Below, in pieces: positions 16,859-26,482 of a stretch of 64,000 bases of DNA. Where the stretch lies: NCBI GenBank assembly GCA_038322675.1, contig JBBQGE010000008.1, positions 1-64,000 on the forward strand. The letters run 5' to 3'. Each line of letters starts with the position of its first letter. Within the stretch, counting starts at the first letter, position 1. Under the pieces are notes generated by a model, which did not search any database, had not been told where the DNA came from, and was given only the letters and a program-made list of their open reading frames with translations. The stretch comes from TMP-7 sp038322675. Lineage in GTDB: Bacteria; Acidobacteriota; Terriglobia; Bryobacterales; Bryobacteraceae. A program made the position numbers and the translations under genes.

Positions 16859-18421
16859 CTACAGGCTGATCGCTGCCGGTCGCATCGCCGCCTGCGCGAG
16901 TTTGTTCAACCCGTCCACATAAGCGTGCGCACTCGCTTCGATGATGTCGGTGGAAGTTCCGCGCCCAATCACGCGATGATCGCCGTCCTCCAGATGAACG
17001 GTCGCCTCTCCCAAAGCCCCGGTTCCCTGCGTCACCGACCGGATCTCGTACCGCACCAGTTTGGCCGCTACCTGCGCCGCGGCCGAAATCGCGCGATACA
17101 CCGCATCCACCGGACCGTCGCCGATCGACGCCCACTCGCGTGTCTCCTCGCCGATTCGCATCCGCACGGTCGCGGTCGGGATGGCCGCCGTGCCGCTGTA
17201 GATGTGCAGATACTCGAGTTGCAGATTCCCCGACGCCAGCCTCAACTCATCGTGCAGAAGCGCTGACAGATCCTCGTCGAACACCTCGGTCTTCTTGTCC
17301 GCGACGGTGAGGAACCGCTGATACACCTGATTCAGTTCCTCAGCCGCCAGCGAATATCCCAGCCGCTCCAAGCGATCCCGCAATCCCGCGCGACCCGTCC
17401 GCGCCGTCAGTACCACGCGGCTCTCCGAAAATCCGACATCCTCCGGCCGCATGATCTCGTATGTTTGCCGGTCCTTCAACACACCGTCCACATGGATTCC
17501 CGAACTATGCGCAAAGGCATTCGACCCCACCACTGCCTTGTTCGGCGGAACCGGAATGCCAAGCATCTCGGACACCATGCGGCTGGTGCGGCAGAATTCG
17601 CGAGCATCCACGTCCGTGTGCACACCGAAGAAGTCGCGGCGTGTGCGAATCGCCATGACGATCTCTTCGAGCGACGCGTTCCCGGCGCGCTCGCCGATTC
17701 CGTTCAGAGTCGCCTCCACCTGCCGCGCCCCATTCTGAATGCCCGCCAGCGCGTTCGACACTGCCAGCCCGAGGTCGTCGTGGCAGTGGACGCTGATGGT
17801 GACGCGATCGATGCCCTTCACATTGGTGCGGATACCGCGAATCAGCGCGCCATACTGTTCGGGCACGGTGTAGCCGGTGGTATCCGGAATGTTCACCACG
17901 GTAGCTCCAGCCTCGATCACCGCCTCCAGCATCTGGAACAGGTACGCTGGCTCCGAACGGCCCGCATCCTCGGCATAGAATTGCACGTCGTCCACATAGG
18001 TCTTCGCCAGTTTCACGGCGCTGACGGCCATCTCGAGAATCGTCGCTCGTTTCTCGGCTAGCGTGCGTCCGTACTTCTCATCGCGAAATTTGCCCAGGAC
18101 ATGGATATCGGAAGCACCGATGCCCGTGTGAATGCGGGGCCGTTTGGCGTGCTCCAGCGCTCGTCCGCAGGCGTGGATGTCTTCGGCAACGACACGGGAA
18201 AGCGCGCAGATGATCGGGCCCTGCACTTCAGCGGCGATCTGCCGAACGGCTTCGAAATCGTCAGGCGACGAGCTCGGATATCCCGCCTCAATAATGTCCA
18301 CGTTCAGACGCTCCAACTGCCGCGCGAGCGTCAACTTCTCGCGGCTGCCCAGACGCGCGCCGGCCGCCTGCTCTCCATCTCTCAGCGTCGTATCGAAAAC
18401 GGCTACCTTATCTCCGGTCAT
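16859..18421 (-). CDS. leuA: 2-isopropylmalate synthase family protein
   Basis: A DRE-TIM metallolyase of 520 aa (524 from the alternative start at 18433). Motifs are FDTTLRDGEQAAGARL at the N-terminus, VHCHDDLGLAVSNAL supplying the metal-binding histidines, and EATLNGIGERAGNASLEE. The C-terminal 130 residues match the allosteric leucine-sensing domain. It condenses acetyl-CoA with 2-oxoisovalerate in leucine synthesis; citramalate or homocitrate synthase activity cannot be excluded by eye. I prefer the start at 18421 because GGAG sits correctly upstream of it. The start overlaps the 3' end of the GMC oxidoreductase gene, so the two are coupled. Confidence 0.88.
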   Translation of the reverse strand: MTGDKVAVFDTTLRDGEQAAGARLGSREKLTLARQLERLNVDIIEAGYPSSSPDDFEAVRQIAAEVQGPIICALSRVVAEDIHACGRALEHAKRPRIHTGIGASDIHVLGKFRDEKYGRTLAEKRATILEMAVSAVKLAKTYVDDVQFYAEDAGRSEPAYLFQMLEAVIEAGATVVNIPDTTGYTVPEQYGALIRGIRTNVKGIDRVTISVHCHDDLGLAVSNALAGIQNGARQVEATLNGIGERAGNASLEEIVMAIRTRRDFFGVHTDVDAREFCRTSRMVSEMLGIPVPPNKAVVGSNAFAHSSGIHVDGVLKDRQTYEIMRPEDVGFSESRVVLTARTGRAGLRDRLERLGYSLAAEELNQVYQRFLTVADKKTEVFDEDLSALLHDELRLASGNLQLEYLHIYSGTAAIPTATVRMRIGEETREWASIGDGPVDAVYRAISAAAQVAAKLVRYEIRSVTQGTGALGEATVHLEDGDHRVIGRGTSTDIIEASAHAYVDGLNKLAQAAMRPAAISL

Positions 18422-20057
18422 CGTCCACTCCATCGTTCCAATCGGTCTCGTCCGCGCGGCGAATCTGACTCATCGCCCGCTCCGTAATCGCCACGATCGT
18501 CAGGCTCGGATTCACGCCCAAATTCGCCGACAACACGGAACCGTCGCATACATACATATTCCGATACCCGAACATCCGGCAGCGATGATCCACAACGCCG
18601 CGCTCGCGTGAATCAGCCATGGTGCAACCTCCGAGCACGTGCGCGGTGCCCGGCATGTCGAACAGAATCTCGGTGGTCATGCTCATCGGTGTGCCGCCGA
18701 TCATCTCCGCCGTCTTCCGCGCGAATTCATTCGCTTGCGGAATGAAGGTGGGAATGCGGCGTCCGTGGCTAGCCAGAACCTTGCCGAACGGCGAGTACCA
18801 GCACCGCGACAACCGCATGTCGATGTGGCCCTCCAACGTCTGCATGCAAAGCAGAATCAGCGATTCGCGCGCCCACCCGAACGGATGCAGGCAGCGCCAG
18901 GTGCGATAAGGATGCCGCAGAAAGGCGCCGGCGAGCGTCCACAACCACAGCAGAATCCGATTCCGCCCCGGACGCCCTCCCGTCAGCAGCGTCGATAGAA
19001 AGCCCATCGCGTCCGATCCCGCCGGGTAGCGCGTCGCCTCGATATGCGTGTGGTCGTCGATGTAAATTCCGGAGCCGATCGCGATGCCCGTCGACAGATC
19101 CTCCCGCGATCCGGGTACCCGAACACCGATCAACGACTCAGCATTGGTCCGCACGCGCTTCCCCAATTCGTCGCTGACGGCGGGAAGCGATCCGCGCTCT
19201 TTCAAACGGAACAGCAAGTCCATGGTGCCGAGCGCCGAGGCGGAGAACACAACTGCCCGGCACGTGAACCGTCGCGCATGGCTCCGTAGCAGAGACGTGG
19301 AGCAGACCGTGCGAACTTCGTATCCCGCGCTGCCATCCACTGCCCCGTCCAATGGCCGTACGTCCACCACACGAGTCTCGGCAAACACGCGAGCGCCATT
19401 CTTCTCGGCCAGGTACAGATAGTTCTTGTCGAGGCTGTTTTTTGCGTTGAAGCGGCAACCTACCATGCAGCCGCCGCATCCATTGCAGGTGGTGCGATCC
19501 GGTCCAGCGCCGCCGAAATACGGATCGGGATACGTTCTGCCTGCCGGCTCGCCTTCGGGCGCCTGAAAGACCGCAACCCGCGTTCGATAGAACGTGTGCC
19601 CTACGCCAATGACCGACGCCGCACGTTGCAGAATGCGATCAGCCGGCCCAAGCACGCGATTCTCGATCACCCCGAGCATCGCCGATGCGGTCCGGTAGTG
19701 GCTCGGCATCTCCGCTTTCCAATTGGCCAGCCCCGCCCAGTCGCCACTGTCCCACACCGTTTCCTTCGGCTCCAGCAGCGTGTTCGCATACGTGATGGAG
19801 CCTCCACCCACAGCGCATCCGTGCAGAATCAGAACGTGTTTGAAAACCCGGATGTTGAAGAATCCGCGAAGCGCCAGTCGCGGACGCCAGATCCAGCGCC
19901 ACAGCTTCCAGTTGGTGGACGGGAAATCGGCGGGAGTCCAGCGCCGTCCCATTTCCATCACTGCCACACGGTAGCCTTTTTCCGTCAGCCGGTGCGCGCT
20001 CACACTGCCGCCGAAGCCGGATCCAATCACGATGAAGTCGAAGTCGAGCGGCGGCAT
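18408..20057 (-). CDS. GMC oxidoreductase, cholesterol-oxidase-like, with CxxCxxCxxxC motif
   Basis: A 549-aa flavoprotein. It opens with an FAD-binding Rossmann motif (FIVIGSGFGGSVSAHRL), continues with GCAVGGGSITYANTL typical of the GMC family, and ends with MYVCDGSVLSANLGVNPSLT containing the conserved C-terminal NP segment. A four-cysteine cluster TTCNGCGGCMVGC lies near residue 200, resembling a ferredoxin-type iron-sulfur ligand set. It probably oxidises an alcohol or sterol-like substrate. It lies immediately upstream of leuA on the same strand with a short overlap, although no pathway link is obvious. Confidence 0.85.
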   Translation of the reverse strand: MPPLDFDFIVIGSGFGGSVSAHRLTEKGYRVAVMEMGRRWTPADFPSTNWKLWRWIWRPRLALRGFFNIRVFKHVLILHGCAVGGGSITYANTLLEPKETVWDSGDWAGLANWKAEMPSHYRTASAMLGVIENRVLGPADRILQRAASVIGVGHTFYRTRVAVFQAPEGEPAGRTYPDPYFGGAGPDRTTCNGCGGCMVGCRFNAKNSLDKNYLYLAEKNGARVFAETRVVDVRPLDGAVDGSAGYEVRTVCSTSLLRSHARRFTCRAVVFSASALGTMDLLFRLKERGSLPAVSDELGKRVRTNAESLIGVRVPGSREDLSTGIAIGSGIYIDDHTHIEATRYPAGSDAMGFLSTLLTGGRPGRNRILLWLWTLAGAFLRHPYRTWRCLHPFGWARESLILLCMQTLEGHIDMRLSRCWYSPFGKVLASHGRRIPTFIPQANEFARKTAEMIGGTPMSMTTEILFDMPGTAHVLGGCTMADSRERGVVDHRCRMFGYRNMYVCDGSVLSANLGVNPSLTIVAITERAMSQIRRADETDWNDGVDDDRR

Positions 20058-20151
20058 GGGGCGCTTCTATTATGGACCCGTACGCCGGACGTCGAGAAGC
20101 GGTATAAAGAGAAACAGATCCGCAACGCCGTAACCCCGGAGGTATTTCGTT

Positions 20152-20322
20152 ATGAATGACCCAGCCCCGTTTGTCGAAGGCATGGAGGCGCTCTGCCAGC
20201 CCGAGAGTGCCGACACCTCGAAAGATCTGACTCTCTGCAGCATTTGCCTGCAATGGACATGCGACGGTCCGCACTGCCATCGGGACTTCTGCCCCGACGA
20301 AAAAACCGCCGCAACCAAATAG
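20152..20322 (+). CDS. 56-aa cysteine-rich mini-protein
   Basis: A short gene with a textbook GGAGG ribosome binding site at about 20138-20142 before ATG 20152. The predicted 56-aa product has six cysteines, five clustered as LCSICLQWTCDGPHCHRDFC with three histidine/aspartate candidates between them, so a small metal-binding fold or disulfide-rich peptide is plausible. It is followed within 5 nt by a very strong hairpin terminator, giving a monocistronic unit. No family is recognised. The promoter must lie in the first bases of the divergent GMC oxidoreductase gene or the 94-bp gap. Confidence 0.65.
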   Translation: MNDPAPFVEGMEALCQPESADTSKDLTLCSICLQWTCDGPHCHRDFCPDEKTAATK

Positions 20323-20326
20323 ACTT

Positions 20327-20368
20327 GGCCGCTGCCGCCGTACCACGTAAGGGCGGCAGCGGCCCTTC
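20327..20368. terminator. Strong bidirectional hairpin between convergent genes
   Basis: GGCCGCTGCCGCC and GGCGGCAGCGGCC are perfect 13-bp arms around a 12-nt loop, followed by CTTCTT on the plus strand. The hairpin lies between the end of the Cys-rich mini-gene and the end of the convergent rsgA gene, so it can terminate both. Confidence 0.8.
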
Positions 20369-21427
20369 TTACTGCCTCGACTTGTAATGCGCTCGCATCG
20401 CTTTGTGGATGTTCTTCCACCGCTGCTTTTCCGCGGCCGCCGCAAAGGGGTCCGTCAACCTCTCATGCCGCCGGATTTCGCCTTGCAACTTCAGGTAACT
20501 CTGCCATCGCGCCGCATCCAGGGCCCCCGACTCCAGCGCTGATCGCACAGCGCAATCGCTCTCCGCCACATGCGAGCAGTCGCGGAACCGGCACTGTGCC
20601 GCGAATGTGGCGATGTCGTCGAACGTCTCATCCAGGCTTTCCTGATGCGCCCACAACTGCAGTTCGCGCATCCCCGGTGAATCGATCACCAGCGCGCCCC
20701 ACGGCAGCACCGTGAGTTCCCGCTGCGTCGTGGTGTGACAGCCACGGCTATCCGATTCACGCACGGCGCTCGTGCGCTGCCGGTCCTCGCCCAGCCAGGC
20801 ATTCAGCAGAGTCGATTTGCCTACGCCCGACGATCCGAGAAGCACGAAGGTCCGCCGAGGTTCGAGATACGGGACCAATGCCGCGGCCCCATCCACGATG
20901 GCCGAGACTGCCACGACGGGCCGGCCGCGCGCCGCCATTTCCGCCTCCGCGATTCGCGCGCCGGAGTCGCTGCACACGTCGGTCTTGCTCAGCACCACCA
21001 CCGGATCGGCGCCGCTCTCGGCCACCAACGTGAGATATCGCTCCAGGCGGCGCACGTTGAAATCGCGGTCGAGACCGCAGACGATCAGAGCCGTGTCGAC
21101 GTTTGCGGCCAGCACCTGCTCCTCTTCCCGAGTGCCCGCCGCCCGCCTGGAAAAGCGCGTGCACCGCGGCAGTACGCCATACACCACCGCTTCGCCCGCG
21201 CCCGAATGCCGCAGCCATACCCAGTCGCCGGTCACCGGTAACTCGGCGCGACTCGTGGACCCATACAGCAGAGCGCCCGATGGCTCGCCGCGCACCTCTC
21301 CCGCTTCGGTATAAATTCGATATTCGTCACGAATCGCCGCAATCACACGGCCCGGCACGCAACCCGCCGCCGGCGATTCGAAATTGGACACACGCCCGGC
21401 ATCCCAGCCGAGTTGTTCGAGTAGCAC
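20369..21427 (-). CDS. rsgA: Ribosome small-subunit-dependent GTPase RsgA
   Basis: A 352-aa circularly permuted GTPase. An OB-like N-domain precedes G motifs in permuted order: SKTDV (G4), LLGSSGVGKSTLLNAWLG (G1 P-loop), and IDSPGMREL (G3, DxxG type). A C-terminal zinc knuckle region follows (CRFRDCSHVAESDCAV). RsgA matures the 30S subunit and is stimulated by ribosome binding. Family assignment is secure. The gene is monocistronic and convergent with the Cys-rich mini-gene. Confidence 0.93.
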   Translation of the reverse strand: MLLEQLGWDAGRVSNFESPAAGCVPGRVIAAIRDEYRIYTEAGEVRGEPSGALLYGSTSRAELPVTGDWVWLRHSGAGEAVVYGVLPRCTRFSRRAAGTREEEQVLAANVDTALIVCGLDRDFNVRRLERYLTLVAESGADPVVVLSKTDVCSDSGARIAEAEMAARGRPVVAVSAIVDGAAALVPYLEPRRTFVLLGSSGVGKSTLLNAWLGEDRQRTSAVRESDSRGCHTTTQRELTVLPWGALVIDSPGMRELQLWAHQESLDETFDDIATFAAQCRFRDCSHVAESDCAVRSALESGALDAARWQSYLKLQGEIRRHERLTDPFAAAAEKQRWKNIHKAMRAHYKSRQ

Positions 21428-21569
21428 TTGTGTTCGCTCCTGTGGACCCGCAAAGACACGAAAGGCTCACGCGTTTCGCGTCGGGCAAAGGCCGACAATT
21501 AGCGAACAATGACCGGCAGCAGCAAGTGTCAGAGTAGCCTTTGTGCACCGCGGCGGTCAAGAATAACTA

Positions 21570-22628
21570 TTGGCCCTCGCTCTGCGTGTTGCGCTCGATG
21601 CCACTCCGCTCTCGGTTCCCACCGGCGGCATCCATCGCTATACCGCCGAACTGGTGAGTGCGCTCGCCGCTCTCTATCCCGACGACGAATACTGGCTGGT
21701 TAGCGATCAGCCGTTCGAATTGCCTGTGGTGTCCGCCAATGTGCAGCGCGGTGCCCGGCCTGGCAATCCGCTCGCGAGGCGCTGGTGGACTCTCGGCCTC
21801 CCGCGCGAACTCCGGCGTCTCGGTGCCCAGGTCTTCCATGGCACCGACTTCTCTGTCCCGTATCTGCCTGCCTGCCCCGCCGTCGTGACCATCCACGATC
21901 TCTCGCCGTGGCGTGCTGGCACCGCCGAGTTCACCAGCGATCGGGTCCGCCGCCGGACGCCGCTCCTGATCGGACTCGGACTCACCACCATGATCATCAC
22001 GCCCAGCCGTACCATTCGCCACGAAGTCATCGAGCGCTTCCACACCCCGCCGGACCGCGTGGTCGCGATTCCGCTGGCTGCCTCGCCGATGTTCCGGCCG
22101 GTCCCCACCGCTGTCCGCGAGCGTCCCTATTTCCTGTGCGTTGGAACGCGCGAACGGCGGAAGAATCTGCGTGTCGTTGTCGACGCCTGGCACGAACTGC
22201 GCCGCGATGTCGACGTGGACCTGATCATCGCCGGACGGGCCGGCAGCGATGCCAAAACGGCGGATCCCGATGTCTGCACCGGGCCAATTCCTGACGCCCA
22301 GTTGCCGCCGCTCTACTCCGGGGCGCTTGCGTTCCTGTTCCCGTCGTTGTACGAAGGCTTCGGACTTCCGGCGTTGGAGGCGATGCAGTGCGGCGCGATG
22401 GTGATCGCCTCCAAGGATCCAGCGGTATCGGAAGTGGTCGGCGATGCTGCCGTCCAGATCGATGCCGGCGACAGCCGCGGGTGGCTCGCTGCCATGCGTG
22501 CCGCCATGGTGGAGGAGCGGCGCGGCGTATGGCGGGAGAGGGCATTGGTACGCGCCGCGGCATTTTCGTGGGAACGCACGGCCAAGATGACGCGCGAGGT
22601 GTACGATGAGGCCAGCCATCTCTCGTAG
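21570..22628 (+). CDS. GT4 family glycosyltransferase (upstream of repeat array)
   Basis: A 352-aa GT-B enzyme, apparently starting at TTG 21570 without a clear ribosome binding site. Features are TPLSVPTGGIHRYTAELVSAL at the N-terminus, FHGTDFSVPYLP, FLCVGTRERRKNLRVVVDAW at the donor domain, and FPSLYEGFGLPALEAMQCG, the family 4 EX7E-type motif. It likely builds a surface polysaccharide. The 3' end (22394-22628) is the source of the chimeric tandem repeats that follow. The last 23 nt contain the start-codon sequence ATGAGG..., repeated at each copy and used by the next GT gene. Confidence 0.88.
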   Translation: MALALRVALDATPLSVPTGGIHRYTAELVSALAALYPDDEYWLVSDQPFELPVVSANVQRGARPGNPLARRWWTLGLPRELRRLGAQVFHGTDFSVPYLPACPAVVTIHDLSPWRAGTAEFTSDRVRRRTPLLIGLGLTTMIITPSRTIRHEVIERFHTPPDRVVAIPLAASPMFRPVPTAVRERPYFLCVGTRERRKNLRVVVDAWHELRRDVDVDLIIAGRAGSDAKTADPDVCTGPIPDAQLPPLYSGALAFLFPSLYEGFGLPALEAMQCGAMVIASKDPAVSEVVGDAAVQIDAGDSRGWLAAMRAAMVEERRGVWRERALVRAAAFSWERTAKMTREVYDEASHLS

Positions 22629-23118
22629 AGCGCTGTATCCCGCCATCGGTGGCGGCGCGATGGTGATCGCGTCCAGGGATCCCGCCGTCCAGATCGATGC
22701 CGGCGACGGCCGCCGGTGGCCTCGCTGCGATGCGTGCGGCCCTGGTGGAGGAGCGGCGCGGCGTCTGGCGGGAGAGGGCATTGGTACGCGCCGCGGCATT
22801 CTCGTGGGAACGCACGGCCAAGATGACGCGAGGTGTACGATGAGGCTTGCCATCTCTCGTAGAGCGCTGTTCCTGACGCCCGAAGCGCCGTATCCCGCCA
22901 TCGGTGGCGGCGCGATGATGATCGCTTCCAAGGATCCAGCCGTATCGGAAGTGGTCGGCGATACCGCCGTCCAGATCGATGCCGGCGACGGCCGCGGGTG
23001 GCTCGCTGCAATGCGTGCGGCGAAAATGACACGCGAGGTGTACGATGAGGCCCGCCATCTCTCGTAGAGCTTTGTTCTTCACGCCCGAAGCACCCTATCC
23101 GGCCATTGGCGGAGGCGC
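22391..23118 (+). repeat. Chimeric tandem repeats: end of one GT gene fused to start of the next
   Basis: Three consecutive units (about 262, 255 and 204 bp between junctions at 22394, 22656, 22911 and 23114) each combine the last ~212 bp of the upstream GT4 gene with the first ~70 bp of the downstream GT4 gene. The joining sequence is shared microhomology around GGCGCG: CGGCGCGATG upstream, GGAGGCGCGC downstream, GGCGGCGCGATG in the chimeras. ATGAGG...CATCTCTCGTAG recurs at 22606, 22840 and 23045. Units have diverged: the middle one lost about 24 and 21 bp, the last about 75 bp. This is a classic footprint of unequal crossing-over or replication slippage followed by decay. Confidence 0.85.
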
Positions 23119-24205
23119 GCTCCGATCGTCTTCGCTGTTCGAATACCTATTGCAGTCGTACGAAGTGGACGCCATCACATTCCGCGAATTCGGATCGTCG
23201 CCCGTCTTCCCAGGTGCGCGGGAAGTGCTTGTGCTCGACCTGCCTCCGCATTCGCGGTCGAAGCCGGCCCGGGCGCTGCGGAATCTGAAGCGATTCGCAA
23301 TTTGCCGGCCTCCGCTACTCGATCGCTACTCGGGCTTCGATGCGCCGATCGCGGCATGGCTGCAGGGCCGCGAGTACGATGTCGCCATCGTAGAACATTT
23401 CTGGTGCGCGCCGTATGCAGCGGCGCTGAAGCCGCATACCCGGCGGCTGATCATCGATCTGCACAACGTGGAGTCGGCATTACAGTCCACTACGGCCGCG
23501 GCTTCGTCGTGGCCGGTTTCAGCAATGTTCGCCCGATTCGCCTCGGCGTACGCCGCGCTCGAGACGGAATGGCTGCCTGAATTCGACGTGGTGCTCACTG
23601 CCTCATCCGCCGATCGGGATCGTCTGCCCGCGAGCCTGAACACCGTGGTGTACCCCAATGCCCTCCCCTACCGCGAGCAACCCCGCGCCGCCCGCGATCA
23701 TGCGATCGTCTTCACTGGCAATCTGGAATACGATCCGAACGTCTCGGCGATCCGGTGGTTCGCCGCTAAGATCTGGCCTCGCATTCGCGAGCAGGATCCT
23801 CGACTCGAATGGCGCCTGGTGGGTCGCAACCCGCACGCGGTGCCCCGCCACATCGCCCGCCTCCCCGGCGTCAATCTCGTAGGCGAAGTGGAGGACGCCG
23901 TCCTCGAGATCGCCCGCGCCAAGGCCGCGGTCATTCCCCTGCTAGCCGGGAGCGGAACCCGGTTCAAGATTCTCGAGGCCTGGGCCGCCGTGACGCCCGT
24001 GGTTTCCACCCCGCTCGGCGCCGAAGGTCTGGACGCCGTCGACGGCTGGCACCTGCGCCTCGCGTCCACCGCATCTGAGTTCGCTGAGGCGGTTGTCACG
24101 ACGGTGCGCGACCCTGGCATGCTCGGCTTCCAGGGCCGCGAGTTGTATCTCGAGCGCTACACCACCGATCGGGCTTGGGTAGCACTGCGGACTGTCATTT
24201 CCTAA
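23045..24205 (+). CDS. GT4 family glycosyltransferase (downstream of repeat array)
   Basis: A 386-aa protein starting at ATG 23045, the third copy of a start region present also at 22606 and 22840. It opens FFTPEAPYPAIGGGALRSSS, typical of family 4 enzymes that bind the acceptor near a glycine-rich loop, followed by IVEHFWCAPYAAALKPHT, VFTGNLEYDPNVSAIRWF and a donor-domain end with IPLLAGSGTRFKILEAWAA. It was once translationally overlapped with the upstream GT gene by 23 bp, before the tandem duplication pushed the two apart. Substrate unknown. Confidence 0.88.
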   Translation: MRPAISRRALFFTPEAPYPAIGGGALRSSSLFEYLLQSYEVDAITFREFGSSPVFPGAREVLVLDLPPHSRSKPARALRNLKRFAICRPPLLDRYSGFDAPIAAWLQGREYDVAIVEHFWCAPYAAALKPHTRRLIIDLHNVESALQSTTAAASSWPVSAMFARFASAYAALETEWLPEFDVVLTASSADRDRLPASLNTVVYPNALPYREQPRAARDHAIVFTGNLEYDPNVSAIRWFAAKIWPRIREQDPRLEWRLVGRNPHAVPRHIARLPGVNLVGEVEDAVLEIARAKAAVIPLLAGSGTRFKILEAWAAVTPVVSTPLGAEGLDAVDGWHLRLASTASEFAEAVVTTVRDPGMLGFQGRELYLERYTTDRAWVALRTVIS

Positions 24206-24477
24206 GCACTCTCCCTGTACGCATCTCAGCTACTATAAAAGCGACGCCATCAAGGACCATCAGCATCCGTATCAGTGAAGCGCTGACCCGGTGCCTCGCG
24301 GAAGCTGCGCAAGACGTTGGTAAAAGCATCACTGAGGCCATTGTTGAGTACCTCAACCGAATGGACCGGAACGCCCTCGCAGCCGAAGCAAGACGACAAT
24401 CCAAACTCGTCGCCCGCCACGAGCAGGAGCAGCGTCCAGATTGGTACGAACTGGCCGACACTTCCGGATGGAAGTAA
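24175..24477 (+). CDS. Antitoxin-like ribbon-helix-helix protein, start codon uncertain
   Basis: The open frame extends from ATG 24175, but the recognisable protein begins at codon 24235 (ATA): KATPSRTISIRISEALTRCL, a ribbon-helix-helix N-domain, followed by a charged tail ending RPDWYELADTSGWK, a toxin-binding type C-terminus. ATA where an ATG is expected suggests the native start has mutated; initiation at 24175 would add 20 residues read from inside the upstream GT gene. It overlaps the downstream MazF-like remnant (ATGGAAGTAA), the standard toxin-antitoxin arrangement. Confidence 0.6.
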   Translation: MGSTADCHFLSTLPVRISATIKATPSRTISIRISEALTRCLAEAAQDVGKSITEAIVEYLNRMDRNALAAEARRQSKLVARHEQEQRPDWYELADTSGWK

Positions 24478-24753
24478 ACCGCGGTGATATCGTAATCTGC
24501 GCCGCACCCGGTGACTACGGAAAGCCCCGGCCCGCCGTCGTGGTTCAATCCGAAATCTTCAACGCCACTCAGCCGAGTATCGCGGTTTGCCTTAGCACCA
24601 GTCACTTGGTGGAGGCGCGATGTCAACTCCCAAATCATGACGGACAAGATAATCGCTGTCCGGCGCGCCAAAATCAGTAAGCGAATCGGCAGACTCAACG
24701 CTGGCCCAGGTGGCCGAACTCTCGGCGCCTTACGCCTCTGGCTCGATCTCTGA
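24468..24753 (+). pseudogene. MazF/PemK-like toxin, decayed
   Basis: From ATG 24468 the frame gives a clear MazF N-half: MEVNRGDIVICAAPGDYGKP, RPAVVVQSEIFN, AVCLSTSHLVEA. It then runs out of phase. The MazF C-half appears in another frame (SQIMTDKIIAVRRAKISKRI, then GRL). A third frame gives STLAQVAELSA and the second frame again gives LRLWLDL. About 20 residues are missing between the halves. At least three indels make the endoribonuclease inactive. The loss of toxin agrees with the degraded start of the partner antitoxin. It lies just upstream of recA. Confidence 0.75.
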
Positions 24754-24809
24754 ATTTGCCAGAGATAATCCCCGCGCCACCTCCACTCAGTCGCTTGGAG
24801 GTTCCGGGT

Positions 24810-25832
<1,023 letters not shown>

Positions 25833-25952
25833 AAACTGCCCAGGAACGGGGTCTTTGGGCGCCTGAGTGCCGCGAAACCCACCAAAATCGGGCTCGAAAA
25901 GCGTTGCGGCGAAAAAAACGTCCAAAAACCCTTAGTTTTGGGCACTTCTCCC

Positions 25953-25981
25953 TTTACACCCGTCGCGCAATTTCTTATCAT
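25953..25981 (+). promoter_or_regulatory. Sigma70-type promoter for the HU gene
   Basis: TTTACA (25953-25958) and TATCAT (25976-25981) are separated by exactly 17 nt, close to the TTGACA-17-TATAAT consensus. The predicted transcript start would lie about 60 nt upstream of the HU start codon, with GAAGGAG as ribosome binding site. Confidence 0.6.
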
Positions 25982-26051
25982 GAGGTACGACAAAAGCGGA
26001 TTGAAATGTTTTGAATGAGTCCGCTCGATACGAAGCTCGAAGGAGACCACA

Positions 26052-26363
26052 ATGGCAGCAGCGACCAAGATGACGCAGACGCAGATGATTCGCGAATTGG
26101 CGGAAGCCACCGGCGTCAATAACAAAGTAGCGAAACAGTTCGTTACCACGCTCGGCGAAATGGCCGTGCGTGAAACAAAGAAGAACGGCGTATTCGTAAT
26201 TCCGGGCGTCGGACGGCTCGTCCGTGTCGATCGCAAGGCGCGCACGGGCCGCAATCCGGCGACCGGAGAATCCATCAAGATCCCAGCCAAGAAAGTTGTG
26301 AAGTTCCGCGTGGCGAAGGCTGTGAAAGATGCGATCGTGCCGCCGAAGAAGCCCAAGGCCTAA
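26052..26363 (+). CDS. HU family DNA-binding protein
   Basis: A 103-aa HU/IHF-like histone homologue. The helical N-half MTQTQMIRELAEATGVNNKV and the beta-arm region GVFVIPGVGRLVRVDRKA, GRNPATGESIKIPAKKVVKF match the family DNA-bending signature. It has a good GAAGGAG ribosome binding site, its own promoter and a strong terminator, so it is probably monocistronic and highly expressed. It packages and bends DNA. Confidence 0.95.
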   Translation: MAAATKMTQTQMIRELAEATGVNNKVAKQFVTTLGEMAVRETKKNGVFVIPGVGRLVRVDRKARTGRNPATGESIKIPAKKVVKFRVAKAVKDAIVPPKKPKA

Positions 26364-26391
26364 TTAGACGTAAACACGCCCTGAAAATAGA

Positions 26392-26419
26392 AACCCCGCC
26401 AGAGTGATCCGGCGGGGTT
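26392..26419. terminator. Rho-independent terminator after HU gene
   Basis: AACCCCGCC and GGCGGGGTT form a perfect 9-bp stem with a 10-nt loop, followed by CGTCGTTT. The location 28 nt after the HU stop and before the convergent tatA end suggests a bidirectional function. Confidence 0.8.
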
Positions 26420-26482
26420 CGTCGTTTCGTTGCGGGAGCCGAGGATTGAAGGCCGCTCAAATTGCGGGCGGCTTCTCGAAGC

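Noticed and set aside
21567..23082. Long minus-strand frames over the GT genes and repeat array
   Set aside because: They are antisense to well-supported glycosyltransferases and show low-complexity Arg/Pro-rich composition typical of shadow frames.
25923..25943. Terminator after recA
   Set aside because: CCAAAA/TTTTGG is AT-rich, lacks a T-run directly after it, and overlaps the region just before the HU promoter.
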